Source: JAIOSM01 sp023143455 (GTDB taxonomy: Bacteria; Desulfobacterota; Desulfobacteria; Desulfobacterales; Desulfobacteraceae). Taken from it: a stretch of 14,471 bases of DNA. Each line of letters opens with the position of its first letter. Positions within the stretch are counted from its first letter, which is position 1. The notes under the pieces are model-generated. The model was not told where the DNA came from. It worked only from the letters and a program-made list of their open reading frames with translations, and ran no database searches. Location: contig DAOVTW010000064.1 in the NCBI GenBank assembly GCA_030632885.1, positions 1-14,471 of the forward strand, written 5' to 3'. Of the stretch, positions 14,467-14,471 are shown one piece after another. The position numbers were made by a program, and so were the translations under genes.

Positions 14467-14471
14467 TGAAG

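Noticed and set aside
1..14471. CRISPR array, tRNA or rRNA genes
   Set aside because: No regularly spaced repeats of CRISPR size and no cloverleaf or conserved rRNA segments were found on reading both strands.

Overview
The window carries a complete molybdenum-nitrogenase operon from an anaerobic bacterium, followed by an AT-rich accessory module. The gene order nifH-nifI1-nifI2-nifD-nifK-nifE-nifN-nifB-[2Fe-2S] ferredoxin-nifV, PII-like nifI genes between nifH and nifD, a clostridial-type insertion in NifD and a short 458-residue NifK all point to the Group II (Clostridium / sulfate-reducer / methanogen-like) nitrogenases. The sigma-54-type promoter and a 47-residue Lys/Glu-rich protein of a kind I recall from Desulfobacterota suggest a sulfate-reducing deltaproteobacterium (Desulfobacteraceae-like). 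This placement is inference from gene content; no rRNA or other phylogenetic marker is present.

Layout. 1-672 has no convincing gene but holds several inverted repeats and a sigma-54-like promoter in front of a GNAT acetyltransferase gene (673-1134). A second, better -24/-12 promoter (1293-1308) precedes nifH. From 1369 to 11699 ten genes run in one direction with gaps of 0-61 bp or short overlaps, so they are probably one transcription unit. Between 11700 and 11982 the nif operon converges with two minus-strand genes: a HipA/HipT-like kinase (12716-13627) and, 4 bp behind it, a protein with a HipA N-subdomain-like part followed by a HIRAN domain (11983-12711). The flank 13628-14471 holds more inverted repeats, the small Lys/Glu-rich gene and, at the right edge, a nested ~100 bp inverted-repeat element.

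How the genes work together. NifH delivers electrons to NifDK, which reduces N2. NifB (radical SAM) makes the 8Fe core, NifEN matures it, and NifV supplies homocitrate. The thioredoxin-like [2Fe-2S] ferredoxin probably serves an electron-transfer or accessory role. NifI1 and NifI2 switch nitrogenase activity off when fixed nitrogen appears. The GNAT gene shares the sigma-54-type promoter logic and may belong to the same regulon. nifA, nifU, nifS and molybdate transport genes are not in the window.

The most unusual item is the split HipA-like module. The kinase and a HipS-like/HIRAN fusion are separate adjacent genes, in kinase-first order and with no HipB-type DNA-binding gene, unlike canonical hipBA or hipBST.
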